Source of the DNA: Dipteris shenzhenensis
Taxonomy: Eukaryota; Polypodiophyta; Polypodiopsida; Gleicheniales
Length of the DNA: 64,000 nucleotides
Assembly (NCBI GenBank): GCA_047967505.1
Contig: CM106540.1
Reading direction: 5' to 3' (one strand)
A model generated the notes under the pieces. It saw only the letters and a program-made list of their open reading frames with translations, was not told the origin of the DNA and made no database searches. How positions within the stretch are numbered: position 1 is the first letter of the stretch; each line of letters opens with the position of its first letter. Shown here one piece after another: positions 51,736-61,870 of the stretch. Made by a program: the position numbers and the translations under genes.

Positions 51736-53007
51736 CCAATAAGGATATAATCTTATGTGAATGAAATATCATTATTGATGAATGAAAATACTCTTATTTT
51801 TTGATAATGGTACGTGAATGAATGACAATTAATATATTGCATTCTTGAAAGTGCTTTTGAAAGCATATTTGTTGCTTTCAAAATAACATGTATTGCAATA
51901 TGTTTCTTTTGCATATACAAATTAATTTTTTTGTTTTATGTTTTTCCTTGCAACTTCAAAAGCATGGTGTGCGGCAAGATTTGGTCATATGTGATAGAGA
52001 TATGAAAAGTGCATGCCTTGGTCTCTTTTGTGTAAGTGTAAATATTGTGGACACAAGCTCATGGGCGATTCTACTTGCATCAAGCAACATTACTTGGAAT
52101 CGACAATGACATTTAAGCTTGCTCATGCACTCCATCTGATGTTCTTTTCTTATGCAAATCATATTTAAAGAAAGTGAAAAAAGTGGTTAATCCAACCTTG
52201 ATAAGGAATCATTCAAGTCCTAATGTGAGCACTAAGGTTGATGAGACCGTTAAGAGAAGCACCTTTAAATGTGAGGGGTGCATCAGTACATGAAGGTGAT
52301 GCAGATTTGCTAGCAAGTAGGTCGCACGTGAGTTTTGATGTGACTATTGTCAGTCAGGTAAAGAAGAGAAAAAGGGAAGAACAATCATCTATGGAGGATG
52401 GTTTTCTTTGACAACAAGTGCATGAAGAGCACTTAAGATGGACAGAAGCATTTGTAAAAAATGGTATCCCATTCAATGTCATGAGAGATGAGACATTTTG
52501 TAATGCATTGAAGTCATGTGCTAGACCAGGATTTGTTTTGCGGGATTATAATAAATTGCATACGGATCATCTTTGTTCGAGTTAAATAGATTGTGGCAGA
52601 CTACTTAAAGAAGAAGATATTGGATTTTATTCCTACATATGGGTATAGTCTTCCTTTTGATGGATGGACCAGCAAGTAAGCGAGACCCTTGATAATTGTA
52701 ATGTGCATTACTCCCAAGGGAACAATGTTTTTGGAGCATATTGATACATCTCTAAAATAAAAAACTTCATCATATATTGTAAAAATATACAAAAGAGCAA
52801 TTCATAAAGTTGGTGGCAGTGAAAATGTTACTGCATTAGTAACAGATAATGCATCGAATTATAAGACCACGGGTGAGATGATCATGGCAAAGTATCCCAA
52901 TCTGACATGACTTATTGTTGAAAGATATTGGAGAATTGCCATTTGTGCGACCAGTGCTACAAGATGCTAATGTTGTAGTTAGCTTTATAAAGAGCCATTA
53001 ATACTTG

Positions 53008-53103
53008 CATGCAGTATTTAGAGAGCACTCTATGAAGCAACTAAGGCATTTTTGTCATGCAGTATTTAGAGAGCACTCTATGAAGCAACTAAGGCATTTT
53101 TGT
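53008..53103. repeat. 48-base tandem duplication in the hAT transposase
   Basis: CATGCAGTATTTAGAGAGCA onward is repeated exactly at 53008 and 53056. The length is a multiple of three, so it would add 16 residues without shifting the frame. Confidence 0.95.
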
Positions 53104-53778
53104 CAAACTAGATTTACACTTCTTAACTAGTTCTTGCTAGATTATTGGAAGTGCATCAAGCTTTAGTCGAGACTATTTTGCTGATAGACGATGGGCAAAT
53201 TGGCTCAAGAAACAATACCAAGAAGTAAAGGTGTACATCTTGTGCAATCATCAACATTCTAAAAAAATGTAGAAAGAATAAAAGAAGGTGTAGAGCCATT
53301 TGTGACAGTGTTGAGGATGGTTGACGCCAATGCCTTTGTTATAGGTACTGTGTATTGGAAGATGTCCGAAGCAATATGATAGGTTAAAGAATTCGTGTGC
53401 TTTGCACCTAGGGGAAAGCAACAGGTGGTATATTTGGCTGATAAGAGATGGAAGCAAATGCACACCCCTTTGCATAAAGCCGTGTTTGCAATACATCCAC
53501 AATATCAAATGCATGCTCAATCACAGAATCCAAAAGTCACAAGTAACTTTCGAAAGATTTGTAAGAACTTGCTTCCAAGAGATCAAGACAAACTGGCCTA
53601 CCAACAATGAATGAGGTATAAAAAGCGTGAAGGCTCTTTTAGAGATTATTGGAATCTTGATGCTATTAAGATGATGATTGCACCTCCTTGGTGGAAGGAA
53701 TATGGTGGAGAGACATTGGAGTTGCAACACATGTTGCAACACATGTGCTCTTTATTGCTACATCATTGGGTGCATGTG

Positions 53779-54190
53779 AACAAAATTAAAGTGCATGCGA
53801 TTTTATTCATTCGAAGAGACTCAATTGTTTAAAGTCATCAAGAGCTAGAGATTTGGTTTTTTGCTTTGGGAAACTATGATTGTTGAAAGGCTTCAATGTT
53901 GCAACTAGGGTAGCAAGCGAAGCCAATGTAATGAGAATTGTTGGGCAACGATTGACTACAGAATTAGTTGCTAAGGGTGCATTTAACAAAATTAAAGTGC
54001 ATGCGATTTTATTCATTCGAAGAGACTCAATTGTTTAAAGTCATCAAGAGCTAGAGATTTGGTTTTTTGCTTTGGGAAACTATGATTGTTGAAAGGCTTC
54101 AATGTTGCAACTAGGGTAGCAAGCGAAGCCAATGTAATGAGAATTGTTGGGCAACGATTGACTACAGAATTAGTTGCTAAGGGTGCATTT
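53779..54190. repeat. 206-base exact tandem duplication in the hAT transposase
   Basis: AACAAAATTAAAGTGCATGC onward occurs at 53779 and again at 53985 with no difference that I could see. It covers the C-terminal dimerisation region. 206 is not a multiple of three, so it breaks the frame. Perfect identity inside an otherwise decayed gene means a recent event. Confidence 0.92.
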
Positions 54191-54907
54191 AGCAAAGAAG
54201 AAGATGAGCTTGAGCTACTTAGTGACAATAGTGAAGTCAAAGAGATTGATGATATCGTACCTGTGTTAAATGCAATATAGAGTGTTGTATGTTACACATG
54301 AGGGGATAGATAGGATTCATGAGGATCCAAAAGCATCATTTTTGCCTCAAGAGGCTGATTTAGTAGACCAAACTAAATCACGTTGAGGCTCAAGCTATCT
54401 TGCAGGCCTAAAGAGAGATGTTGGGAAGGGAGGGAATGCGTATGTTTGCCACTGGTCTAGTGGATGACGACACATACAAGGCAACCCGCTCTCTCTTTGA
54501 CATGTACAAAGGCTTTGTCCATCGGAGTTCGTAACAAACACCTCGTTTCTTCGATCCAAAAATGCTAGAAATAAATATGCACAACCCAAGTTATCAGACC
54601 TGTGGCACAAAAACATTGCCCATGTCCTTCTCTAGCATTCATAGAGGTGGAAGGGAGCATCTCCAACAACCAATAGATACCCATATTCTTCATTCAATAG
54701 GTGTACATCCGTGACATCTTGCATTGACATGTGGATTGGAATGACAAGCATCACCTATCAGGAACAAAAAAGGGATGTCATGTGGAGCACAAGCAAGCAA
54801 GAGTAGAGAACAGAGAGCCTATGTCTCAAAGGCCTTGCATGCTAACTCCCCAAGCACATAGTGACCTTGTTGACTTGGAAACCTCTACCATACCTCTTCG
54901 TTAGTAG

Positions 54908-55135
54908 GGTGTTACTACCAAGGAGTTACAAGCTCGCCTTACATCTCAAGCCAAAGAGATTGAGGACTTGCGAGCACGTGTATGCACACTGGAGGTTGAG
55001 CTTGCATGCTATAGAGATGCTTTTAGGGACTTGGATGCTGCTGAGGATATTGAGACATTTGATTTTGAGAAACTTACCAATTTCTCAGGCTATAGGACCA
55101 AGCACTCAGGGAATGGCAGATGTGGGACCTAGTAC
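54908..55135 (+). other. Small open frame with a coiled coil
   Basis: A 75-codon frame between two TAG codons, TTKELQARLTSQAKEIEDLR then RVCTLEVELACYRDAFRDLD. Heptad-spaced Leu/Ile/Val residues alternate with Glu, Arg and Lys, as in a coiled coil. It lies downstream of the hAT transposase and may be the remnant of a second element protein or a captured host exon. Family not recognised. Confidence 0.35.
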
Positions 55136-55235
55136 ATTTTACCTCACTGAGGATTTTGTGCACCAATTGTAATACGAACCGATTGTACTTCATACATAAC
55201 TCTATAAAGTTCATCTTGAAATATAATGATCCAGA

Positions 55236-55590
55236 TTAAGTGCATAATGTGGATTAAGTAGATTATGTAGATTAAGATGGACTAAGTGGATTAAGTAGAT
55301 TAAGCGAACTAAGTAGATTAAGTAGTTTAAGTGGTTAAAGTGAATTAAGTGGATTAAGTGGACTAAGTAGTTTAAGTGGATTATGTGAACTTTGTAAAGT
55401 TAATGTATTAAGTGGATTAAGTAGATTGAGATGGATTAAGTAGTTTAAGCGATTTAAGTGGATTAAGTGATTTGAGTGGATTAAGTGGATTAAGTGGTTT
55501 AAGTGGATTAAGTGGTTTAGGTGGATTAAGTGGATTAAGAGGATTAAGTAGTTTAAGTGGTTTAAGTGGATTATGTGGAATTTGTAAAGT
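55236..55590. repeat. 9-base minisatellite (TTAAGTGGA)n
   Basis: More than 30 units, mostly 9-10 bases long, of the type TTAAGTGGA, TTAAGTAGA, TTAAGTAGT or TTTAAGTGG, in runs broken by occasional GATTATGTG variants and one TTTGTAAAGTTAATG insertion that occurs twice. It lies inside element G, 1.9 kb from its right end. Confidence 0.9.
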
Positions 55591-56521
55591 TAATGTTGAA
55601 ATGTTGAAATATATTGAAGTGGATTAGTGAACATGATAGCTAGATCAACCCTTGTGACTTGAAAATATAAACTTTGATTGTGGATATATGATTGTTCTCT
55701 CCTTTTTCTTGATGTTGCCTTGAAAGTATTTGCAAGTCACAAGGTTTTGTCTCTAGCTATTATGTATACCAAATCATCCACAAACTGAATAATTACAACA
55801 TAACAACATAACTCATAGCCCATAAGTCATTAGTTGCATATGCGCTTTTCCATCGCTTAACATATTCTCTTATCTAGCAACATACCAACCTACATATTTA
55901 GAGCTTCATCCCTTCAATTTAAAGTACAAAATGAGACGAGATGGATACAAGCATATGTGCTCTCCCATCGCTTAACATAGCCTTAAAAATGACATGTGGA
56001 TAGAATTGTTTTATATCATGTATACTGAATTAAACAATTAAATTCAATATAACACTTATCACATCAATTATTATACAGACAATATCTCATTAAATCATAC
56101 CAACATGACATGTATCGCCTTAAATATTGAATTTTGAATATACGAACAATATTTCAATATTATGCATTGAATCATGGGCTTGAGACTCAATGATATACAG
56201 AAGTAGTAATGTTACAAGTAATCATGTTCAAAATTTCATATTACAAATTGTTCTGAAGTCTCTATTGGTCTAAGTCCTTGGTGGGAAGTGAGTGGTATGC
56301 CACATCTGGCAGCAATATCAAAAACACCACAAAATTCAGCAATGCTTGGATGACTGTTTGGTTGTGCAGACTTTCCTTGAACCCAAGTAATTGTAGCCAC
56401 CCGATTAAAGCATCTGTGGGTCTAGTACTAGTATATGGTCTACAAATGTCCTTGATATTCAAAATGTGGTGGGACATTGCGTACATATCTTGTGCAATGT
56501 CAAAAGCTGGGGGTTTGGTGC

Positions 56522-57200
56522 ACACCTGCAACACACAACTATCAAGGGACAGTTGAGTTCCAAACTAAGGGTCTATGAGCACATCACATGATATCAAACT
56601 TAGACTGCATCACACAACTCTCAAGAGAGAGACGAGTGCCGAAATAAGTGTCTATGAAAACATCTCTAAACTTAGACTGCATCACACAACTCTCAAGAGA
56701 GGGATAAGTGCTAGAATAAGCATCTATGAAAACGTCGCTAAGCTTAGACTGCATCACACATCTCTTGTAAGAGAGATGAGTGCCAGACCAAGAGATCCTA
56801 CAAAAAACATGTCTATCAAAACTGAGACTTTAAAACACACCTCTCTCAAGAGAGATGAGTGCCAGCCTTAGATAAAAAACAAATCTTTATATAGAACGTG
56901 AAACTGCAACACTCAACTCTCGCAGTAGGAGAGATGAGTGCCAGTCTCAATCATAAATCAAAACAAACATTAATAAATTAAAAAATACTAATGCATACAA
57001 CTCTCACAAGAGAGATGAGTGCCAGTCTAAAACACAATACAAAACAAATATTAATTAATAAAAAAAGATTGCATCACACAACTCTTACAAGAGAGATGAG
57101 TGCCAGTCTAAAACACAAAACAAGACAAACATTAGTTAATAAATTAAGATTGCAACACACAACTCTCACAAGAGAGATGAGTGCCAGTCTCAGACAAAAG
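56522..57200. repeat. 70-85-base tandem array with hairpins, right arm of G
   Basis: About nine units. Each begins with a GCATCACACAACTCTCA-like segment and contains CTCTC-(A/C/T)n-AAGAGAG inverted repeats followed by ATGAGTGCCAGTCT. The spacer between conserved cores drifts in length and sequence. It lies about 300-980 bases from the right end of the element. It produces open frames rich in LHHTTLTREMSA repeats, which I regard as by-products. Confidence 0.9.
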
Positions 57201-57313
57201 AGAAGAAGTTACCTATGAAAGGTGGGTGAGCTAGTAGGTAAGGTAATATGGCAGGTATCACTGAGCAAGTAGGAGGTAGGTAAGGCTAGCAAGCAAGTAG
57301 CTCAGGTGGTAGT

Positions 57314-57402
57314 ATTCGTACAAATACAAAAAATGAGAGGCAAGTGGCATTTATTTGTATGAATATAGCTATTTGTATGAATACCTACTTATTTGTACAA
57401 AT
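57314..57402. repeat. Subterminal palindromes, right end of G
   Basis: ATTCGTACAAAT (57314-57325), ATTTGTATGAAT (57353-57364 and 57371-57382) and ATTTGTACAAAT (57391-57402, a perfect palindrome). They lie about 100-190 bases from the right end, mirroring the left-end set. Confidence 0.8.
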
Positions 57403-57508
57403 AAGATGGGACAATATGGTTTAAGCATTTTAAATAGCAAAAAATGCGAATTCAAGCATTTTTTTAAATTTAAAAAAATGGGCGAATTAATGCAACTTAG
57501 TTTTTATG

Positions 57509-58030
57509 TAATACTTAGTGGTCCTATGTAAGATGGTGATCCTTCACATTGGTGCAAGGCCCCCCCACCTATCCTAGACATGGGTTCCTTACCTAGTGTC
57601 TCACTATAACCTAATTTCTTGTGTTGCATAGCATTTTGAGGCCCTTCCCTCCTTTGTAGATTTTCCTATTTCTTTCAGCATAACTATCAAATGCCTTTGC
57701 TACCCCCTTCTTCCCTCTCTACATCTTCCTCGTAGGCTCCTTGTAGGTAGAGTGGCAACCTACTTTTCCCCACTATGTCCTCCCTATGGCTTCACTACTA
57801 GCTCTCCTCTCTCTCGCTTAGCTACCCCTTCCTTTTCAAGTGTGTCATTTGAAGTGGATGTGGAATAATTCTGGTCTGCTACCTCCCCACTAGGTCTTTT
57901 GAAGCTCTCTCTATATATTGTGGTTCTCCGGTGATATTTAATTGTATGATCTAAGCATTTTTATGGTTCTTATACAAGAATGTGTTGCTCCACATGTCTT
58001 GAAATTGTTGTTTTGGATGAAAAAATCAAG
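57509..58030 (+). repeat. Array unit U5, second part
   Basis: Resumes the unit after the hAT element (TAATACTTAGTGGTCCTATG) and runs to the GATGAAAAAATCA stretch, where a gypsy fragment intervenes. Confidence 0.8.
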
Positions 58031-58950
58031 GTGAGTGGGTATTGCTGTGTTTTCTTAGGGCATGTCTCAAGAGCAAGAGAGGGAAGGTAAAGCTATATAC
58101 CAAGCTGAATATGAGGTACTATGGGCCCTTTCAAGTTCTTGAGAAGATCAATGAGGTAGCTTATAGGCTGAAGCTACCTGAGAAGTGGACCATCCACAAT
58201 GCCTTCCGTGTTAGCTTGTTGAAGCCTTTTCATGGAGAAGTGCCATAGGATATGCCAGTTGAAGAGAAACCTGAAGTTGATGAGCAAGATGAAGTCTTGA
58301 TTCCTGAGCAGATTGTGGCACATAAGGATTGGAAGATTAACGGTAGAGTTTCTAGACGCTATCAAGTGAAGTGCAAGAATTATCTTGCAAACGATGCGAT
58401 TTGGTTGGAGGAGAATGAATTGGTAAATTCACCATAGGTTTTGCAGCTCCATCTTGAGGCATTTGGTCTTGAGCCTATTGCGGTAGTGGCTCATTCCGGT
58501 TCAACAAAGCATAGGTCTGGAGCATTACTAAATGCTCAAGGGGGGGTAGCACTTCCACTCCCATAGTGCAAACAGGTTCACAGGTTGCTTAGTGATACTA
58601 TGTTTCCACCGGAGGCACTGATGTTGACAGTGTTTCTACCATGAGACTTCTATGATGAGTGCTCATGACACTCTAGACAGTTGATACACTACCATATGGA
58701 TGGATCTACAGTCCTACCATATGTGCATTGTATTTTGTACTTCATGTGATGTTGTGCTATGGATTATGGGCTGTTTATGCCTATTGTGATTTTCTTTGAT
58801 ATTTCCTATAATTTTGGGACAACAAACATGATAGTTTGTTGTATTAAGAGGGAGATATGTCACGAGGATGTGATGGCAAAGTGATTAAACTAACTACCAC
58901 TAAATTTGGCCTAGGGGTGCCAGGCTAGGGGCATTAATTAATGTCCAAAG
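58031..58950 (+). mobile_element. Ty3/gypsy chromovirus fragment
   Basis: A 0.9-kb piece of a gypsy retrotransposon inside array unit U5. It holds the integrase C-terminal end with chromodomain (about 58060-58480), untranslated 3' sequence, a purine tract (AAGAGGGAGATA, 58846-58857) and the first roughly 90 bases of an LTR (TGTCACGAGGATG at 58858). The array sequence resumes with ATTGCCATCCTTTCAA at 58951. Neither a 5' part nor a second LTR is present, and I see no clear target duplication. Confidence 0.8.
58042..58560 (+). pseudogene. Gypsy integrase C-terminus and chromodomain
   Basis: Reads KLNMRYYGPFQVLEKINEVA, then YRLKLPEKWTIHNAFRVSLL and KPF, the GPY/F end of a Ty3/gypsy integrase. 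DEVLIPEQIVAHKDWKINGR and YQVKCKNYLANDAIWLEENE follow, the chromodomain pattern of plant chromoviruses. Two in-frame TAG codons (58246-58248 and 58435-58437) interrupt it; the frame continues to about 58565. Chromodomains of this type are thought to steer integration toward heterochromatin. Confidence 0.85.
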
Positions 58951-59290
58951 GGTACCTCATTGCCATCCTTTCAATGCTTTGGGTGTTTAAATAGTGTGAT
59001 GATGATTCATGCATTGTAATATAGGCTACAAGGATAACACCTCCATGTATGTTGACTCTTTTGCTGAGAAAAAAAAATTGCAGGATAGGATAGGATCCAT
59101 CAAAATAGGCCTTGTCCCTTAGAGTGTAATTTGAAAGATTTGCGGTCCTTGTTGCAAGTTATACAATCTCTGGCTCACTCTGTGTATCCTTGTTGTAGAT
59201 AATTTGTTGTGACTAGCCTTGTGTAATGTGGAAATGAATAGTGGTTTTTGGAGTTATATAATCCATGACTTGAGGGTGACCCACCATGAG
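58951..59290 (+). repeat. Array unit U5, last part
   Basis: Continues the unit (GATGATTCATGCATTGTAAT, GGTTGTGACTAGCC-like) and fades at about 59280, where TTATATAATCCATGACTTGA gives way to unrelated DNA. Confidence 0.7.
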
Positions 59291-60879
59291 TGAAGAAAGG
59301 GGTTGTCAATTTGGACCACTAGATTCCAATGGGGTCCTAGTGCTCACTCAATTCTAGGAGTTTATGAGGACTTGGATTGAGAACAGAAGTTTGGAAAAGT
59401 GTTGTTGTGGAGGTATACTTTTAATAGATGCCAAAATGGAATGGATTCAAATCTCTAAGTACAAAAGTGTTGGATTAGGAGGTTGATTGAAGTAGTAGCA
59501 ACACCTAAAATGTCATAATGGCTATACACAATTAGTGGTATCTAGGAGATTATTGGTTAAAAAATGTTGTACCTAGGAGATAATAACCTTATGAGCCCAA
59601 TTAAATGGCACATTATTGCTCTTATTAATCAAAAGATAATTTCTTGCATTTATCAGACTTTCTCATAACAAAGGTACCATCATTGCTTATGGCAAGCTCC
59701 ATGGATAGGAATTGGGCATGGTGACCAATAATATGGCAATCCCATATGTCTTTGAAAGATGTTTCTTTAAAAAAATTCTAGCATTGGGTGATATATCCAA
59801 AATGATCTTTTGCTAGATATGTTGGTGATGAAGAAGATGAAGGAATTAACACTATTCATCCAAAGGATGTCATCATAGTAGCAAAAATGATATGGTTGGC
59901 AAGATAAATTTTCCTTGCTCAGATAATAATCATACATTAGGGAGTGCAAATAGATGCTACATCAGAATGGAAAACATGAGAGTCCCATGGGTATACCATC
60001 AGTATGAGCGAAGTTCTTATTAAATAGTTGGACATCCACATTGTCAATCAACCAAGTATTGAGATTGCTAGTATCAATGTGATCGAAAGAGTCCATTTTG
60101 GAAATGTTTCTTGGACCAAGATCCTATAGTACATTTCCCATGAAAGTTTTAAAACTTATCTACTAGTAGTCAGAAAAATCAAACACACCTTAAGCACAAA
60201 TATCCCTTCATGTGGAAAATTTTCATAGCATTTTTTGATATCAATTGAAAATTGGATGTTTTCATCGAAGCTATACTTATATATTAATATAAAATTCTGG
60301 TGAAAGTTAATCAAGCTAGTTTTTTAAATTTCACAATATTGATAGAACATGGTAGAATCTTATATATTTTCTTTTGAAGTTTAAAGTAAAAGATGTAAAT
60401 CCTGGCGAAACTCTACATTTTTTCTCATAAAAGTTTTAAATCCTGGCGAATATTTCAAATGGTTATTTTTATGAGGGAATACAAACTTTCGACCCCAATC
60501 TAAAAGTTTCACTTCTTAACAAAACTAACATTGAAAAATCATCCTTGTTGCCTAATCTCTTTTCCACAATGTGCCCGAGATTTCAAAGTAAGATCTGCAA
60601 AGGCCTATTGGCACTGTTGATAATACCTTCATTAACAAGGGTCCTTATTAAAGGAGTCATGTCATCCAAAACTATTTATGGATTATTGTCTCTAAAAGGT
60701 ATATTATGGTCGATAGCTTATTTAATACACCTCATAAAGTTGGATTATAAATAAATGAAGGTCATGGGTGACAACTGCTACAAATTCAGGTTAACAAAGT
60801 CATGAAATATGTTGGAAAGAAATTTTAATAGCAAAGGACTCAACTTGGTTGGATATATAATTAGAGTTGTGGGAATGGT
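59291..60879. other. No recognisable gene
   Basis: AT-rich sequence with only short open frames and no motif I can name. Three short segments near 60300-60450 share AATCCTGGCGAA or TCTGGTGAAAG, too weak to call a repeat. Confidence 0.5.
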
Positions 60880-61870
60880 TAGAAGAAGCCACCTCTAAAG
60901 GGATAGGCTGAGGTTTTGAGCAATCCCTACCTCTACCAAAAGATGCAATTGTTCCACCATAAACCATAAACCACAAAACCTGATTAAATCATAAGATGTT
61001 GGAGTTTTTCTCTCATGTAACCTATTTTGATTTTAATTTTCATAGATCTCTAGTTATTTTTGCATATTCTCTGAATTGTATGAGACAAACGTGAAAATAT
61101 GCTTACAATTTTCATGATATAAATTTACCCCTTTTCCTCTTTCTTGCAACACCTCACTTGTTATCTTCTTGTCATCCTCATCATTCCAAGCTCTTGGAGA
61201 TTAAAATTTACTTACCATATATTTAGTCACATAAAATACAGAATCATAAATAAGTAAACCATCCTTATATTACTTTGACAAACAAATCCCTTAATGAATT
61301 TCATAACCTCTCAAAAACAACATCCATCACCAAGTAAAGGGACATCTCATCCATAAGCTGCACTAGTTTATGCTCTTGTATATTGAAATAGTAGGCCAAA
61401 AATATTTTGTCCATCAAGCACATGGGCTCCATACAATCTAGCCTCTTTTTTAGAAACTCAAATGGATGTAACTCTTTTAAATCTGACCACTTATATAATG
61501 CACATGCTTGCAGGCTAGTCAAAATAATATATAAATGTAGAATAGCCAAGTAACATAATGAATGTAAATAATGTATGCACATGCATCTTTACTTCCCAAC
61601 TTCTCTTATTTAATAGATGACTTCACAAAAACTTTATCTAAGCAACCTACAATGACCAATGGCAAAATATGCTAACATACATACTTAAAATCAAATTAGC
61701 TACTACTGAGATAAAAAAATTTGTAATTCATATATTATAATACCTATCTATGCTAATCATGGCATTTAAAACCAGATAAGTTGTCATCATTACTGAAGAA
61801 TCTCTAAAGGATGCTCCATATCTAGTAGGTGTTGTTATGGCTACCACTGTTTCTTTCACTAGTTGATTAT
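60880..61870 (-). repeat. Inverted fragment of the array unit with DUF4218-like frame
   Basis: Reverse-complement match to the U3/U4 segment at about 37230-38420 and 47950-49190, including the ATGAAAATGAAAATG-type motif near 61025. The minus-strand frame at 61301-61582 reads SLQACALYKWSDLKELHPFE, then FLKKRLDCMEPMCLMDKI and NIQEHKLVQLMDEMSLYLV. Of the three copies this one is closest to the DUF4218 pattern I remember, with an intact SDLKEL. The rest of a CACTA element was not found around it. Confidence 0.7.

Larger units (their letters stand above)
51960..54280 (+). pseudogene. hAT transposase of element G
   Basis: In order: a BED-type zinc finger (KCKYCGHKLMGDSTCIKQH, about 52038-52095); the hAT/DUF659 opening WTEAFVKNGIPFNV (about 52440-52480); FDGWTSK (about 52656-52676), holding the first catalytic Asp; and VTDNASNYKTTGEMI (about 52838-52882), holding the second. 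Then come HSMKQLRHFCQTRF (about 53030) and the C-terminal dimerisation region with WWKEYGGET (about 53691-53717). An HSKRLN/ARDLVF stretch follows at about 53810-53860. There are many stops and frameshifts, among them after LCSS (52585), TSK (52677) and around 52910. Two internal duplications (48 and 206 bases) also disrupt it. The family normally has about 650-750 residues, and the motif span fits. Confidence 0.8.
50748..57500 (+). mobile_element. hAT-type DNA transposon G, complete but dead
   Basis: A 6,753-base insertion flanked by an exact 8-base duplication TTTTTATG (50740-50747 and 57501-57508). This duplication length is the hallmark of hAT elements. The ends are CTAAGTAG and, inverted, CTAAGTTG, a short terminal inverted repeat of 6-8 bases. 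Unit U4 shows the nearly identical empty site (CCAATTTTTTTGTAATACTT, about 46994-47015). Inside are a decayed hAT transposase (about 51960-54280), a coiled-coil frame, a 9-base minisatellite, hairpin-bearing tandem arrays on both arms, and a shared palindrome ATTYRTAYRAAT near both ends. The transposase motif order and the duplication support each other. Confidence 0.88.

Noticed and set aside
53807-54240. Two nearly identical minus-strand frames
   Set aside because: Reverse-strand shadows of the 206-base duplication in the hAT transposase.
56522-57200. CRISPR-like array
   Set aside because: Repeats with hairpins and variable spacers, but unit lengths drift, the repeats are diverged, and it lies inside a plant DNA transposon.
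56575-57218. Repeat protein encoded by two frames rich in LHHTTLTREMSA
   Set aside because: The frames arise from the tandem DNA array, change phase between units and have no start context or neighbour that supports expression.
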